Positions 7,918 through 8,128 of a stretch of 8,128 nt of DNA are shown here, piece after piece (positions within the stretch are counted from its first letter, which is position 1; the number at the start of each line of letters is the position of its first letter). Origin of the DNA: Azonexus sp. (GTDB lineage: Bacteria; Pseudomonadota; Gammaproteobacteria; Burkholderiales; Rhodocyclaceae); the NCBI GenBank assembly GCA_031285115.1, contig JAITWU010000289.1, positions 1 through 8,128 of the forward strand, written 5' to 3'. Position numbers and translations under genes: made by a program. The notes under the pieces are model-generated. The model was not told the origin of the DNA. It saw only the letters and a program-made list of their open reading frames with translations, and made no database searches.

Positions 7918-8128
7918 GAGTAAACCATGCGATGCTTGAGGCATGAATACAATCCAACATCAGCCCATCCAGCCCGTCACTGGCCCACCGCCGCCACGAC
8001 ATCAGTGACCACACCTGGGAACTGCTCGAACCCCACTTGCCGGGGCGTAGAGGCGTCTGGGGCGGAATCGCCCACGACAACCGAACCTTCATCAATGCCG
8101 TTTTCTGGATACTGCGCACAGGCGCACC
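7918..8128 (+). mobile_element. IS5-family insertion sequence, left end only
   Basis: The transposase N-terminus from about 7943 shows that an insertion element enters from the right. I place its left end tentatively at GAGTAAACC (7918), directly after a TA dinucleotide that could be one copy of a target duplication. The small inverted repeat CATGC/GCATG (7926-7930 and 7941-7945) lies near that end. The right end is outside the window, so terminal repeats and the duplication cannot be confirmed. Confidence 0.5.
7943..8128 (+). pseudogene. IS5-family transposase N-terminus, apparently frameshifted and cut by the window edge
   Basis: From 7986 the frame reads HRRHDISDHTWELLEPHL, then an LPG turn, WGGIAHDNRTFINAVFW and ILRTGA to the window end. 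This is the typical N-terminal domain of IS5-family (IS402-like) transposases, where WILRTGAPWRDLP normally follows. This frame has a stop at 7944-7946 and no ATG or GTG after it. An ATG at 7943 in another frame gives MNTIQHQPIQPVTG but meets a stop at 8006. Dropping one C from the CCC at 7984-7986 joins the two halves into a natural VTGHRRHDISD. The likeliest reading is an inactivating one-base insertion. Less likely are a sequencing error, an unusual start codon, or a programmed frameshift, which in this family usually lies between orfA and orfB instead. Confidence 0.72.

Noticed and set aside
7927..8128. Plus-strand frame from ATG 7927 as a small gene
   Set aside because: It overlaps the recognisable transposase frame out of phase and encodes Thr/Ser/Pro-rich sequence of no known type.

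Overview
The window looks like chromosomal DNA from a GC-rich betaproteobacterium, most likely of the Rhodocyclales type. This rests on gene content and protein style read by eye: an RNase II-type enzyme beginning MNVLFEEDGG, a TonB-family gene directly behind it, a UppP/YqiA/YkgJ cluster, and ThiC behind a TPP riboswitch. No database search was possible. Almost everything is encoded on the minus strand. The exceptions are a small AT-richer gene at the left edge and an insertion-sequence fragment at the right edge, both on the plus strand.

Left part (1-4994). A 5'-truncated hypothetical gene (to 481) converges on a tight minus-strand gene train that reads, in transcription order, ykgJ-like cysteine-cluster protein (4966-4709), uppP (4678-3857), yqiA-type esterase (3869-3303), RNB-domain ribonuclease (3295-1382) and a TonB-family energy transducer (1385-498). 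Gaps and overlaps are small (30 nt gap, 13 nt overlap, 7 nt gap, 4 nt GTGA overlap), so an operon is likely. The functions are mixed: a metal-chelating-type protein, undecaprenyl-phosphate recycling, an esterase, RNA turnover and outer-membrane energy transduction.

Middle (4994-5746). A strong intrinsic terminator with a UNCG tetraloop closes a monocistronic spy/cpxP-family gene for a periplasmic protein with two LTxxQ motifs and a Gly/Met-rich N-terminal region. Between thiC and this gene is a perfect match to the CpxR consensus, GTAAA-N5-GTAAA. Envelope-stress control of the Spy-like protein is therefore a specific, testable inference.

Right part (5747-8128). thiC (HMP-phosphate synthase, thiamine biosynthesis) is preceded by a full TPP riboswitch aptamer. 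Its expression platform appears to hide the thiC Shine-Dalgarno in a 9-bp hairpin, which would switch translation. About 110 nt further upstream an IS5-family element begins. Only its 5' end lies in the window, and its transposase reading frame is interrupted by what looks like one extra C near the N-terminus.

I see no novel multi-gene defence, CRISPR or biosynthetic system. The points most worth a second look are the CpxR-like box, the riboswitch expression platform, the Met-rich Spy homologue, the broken transposase beside the thiC promoter, and the promoter-like TATAAT that could give the ribonuclease a leaderless start.
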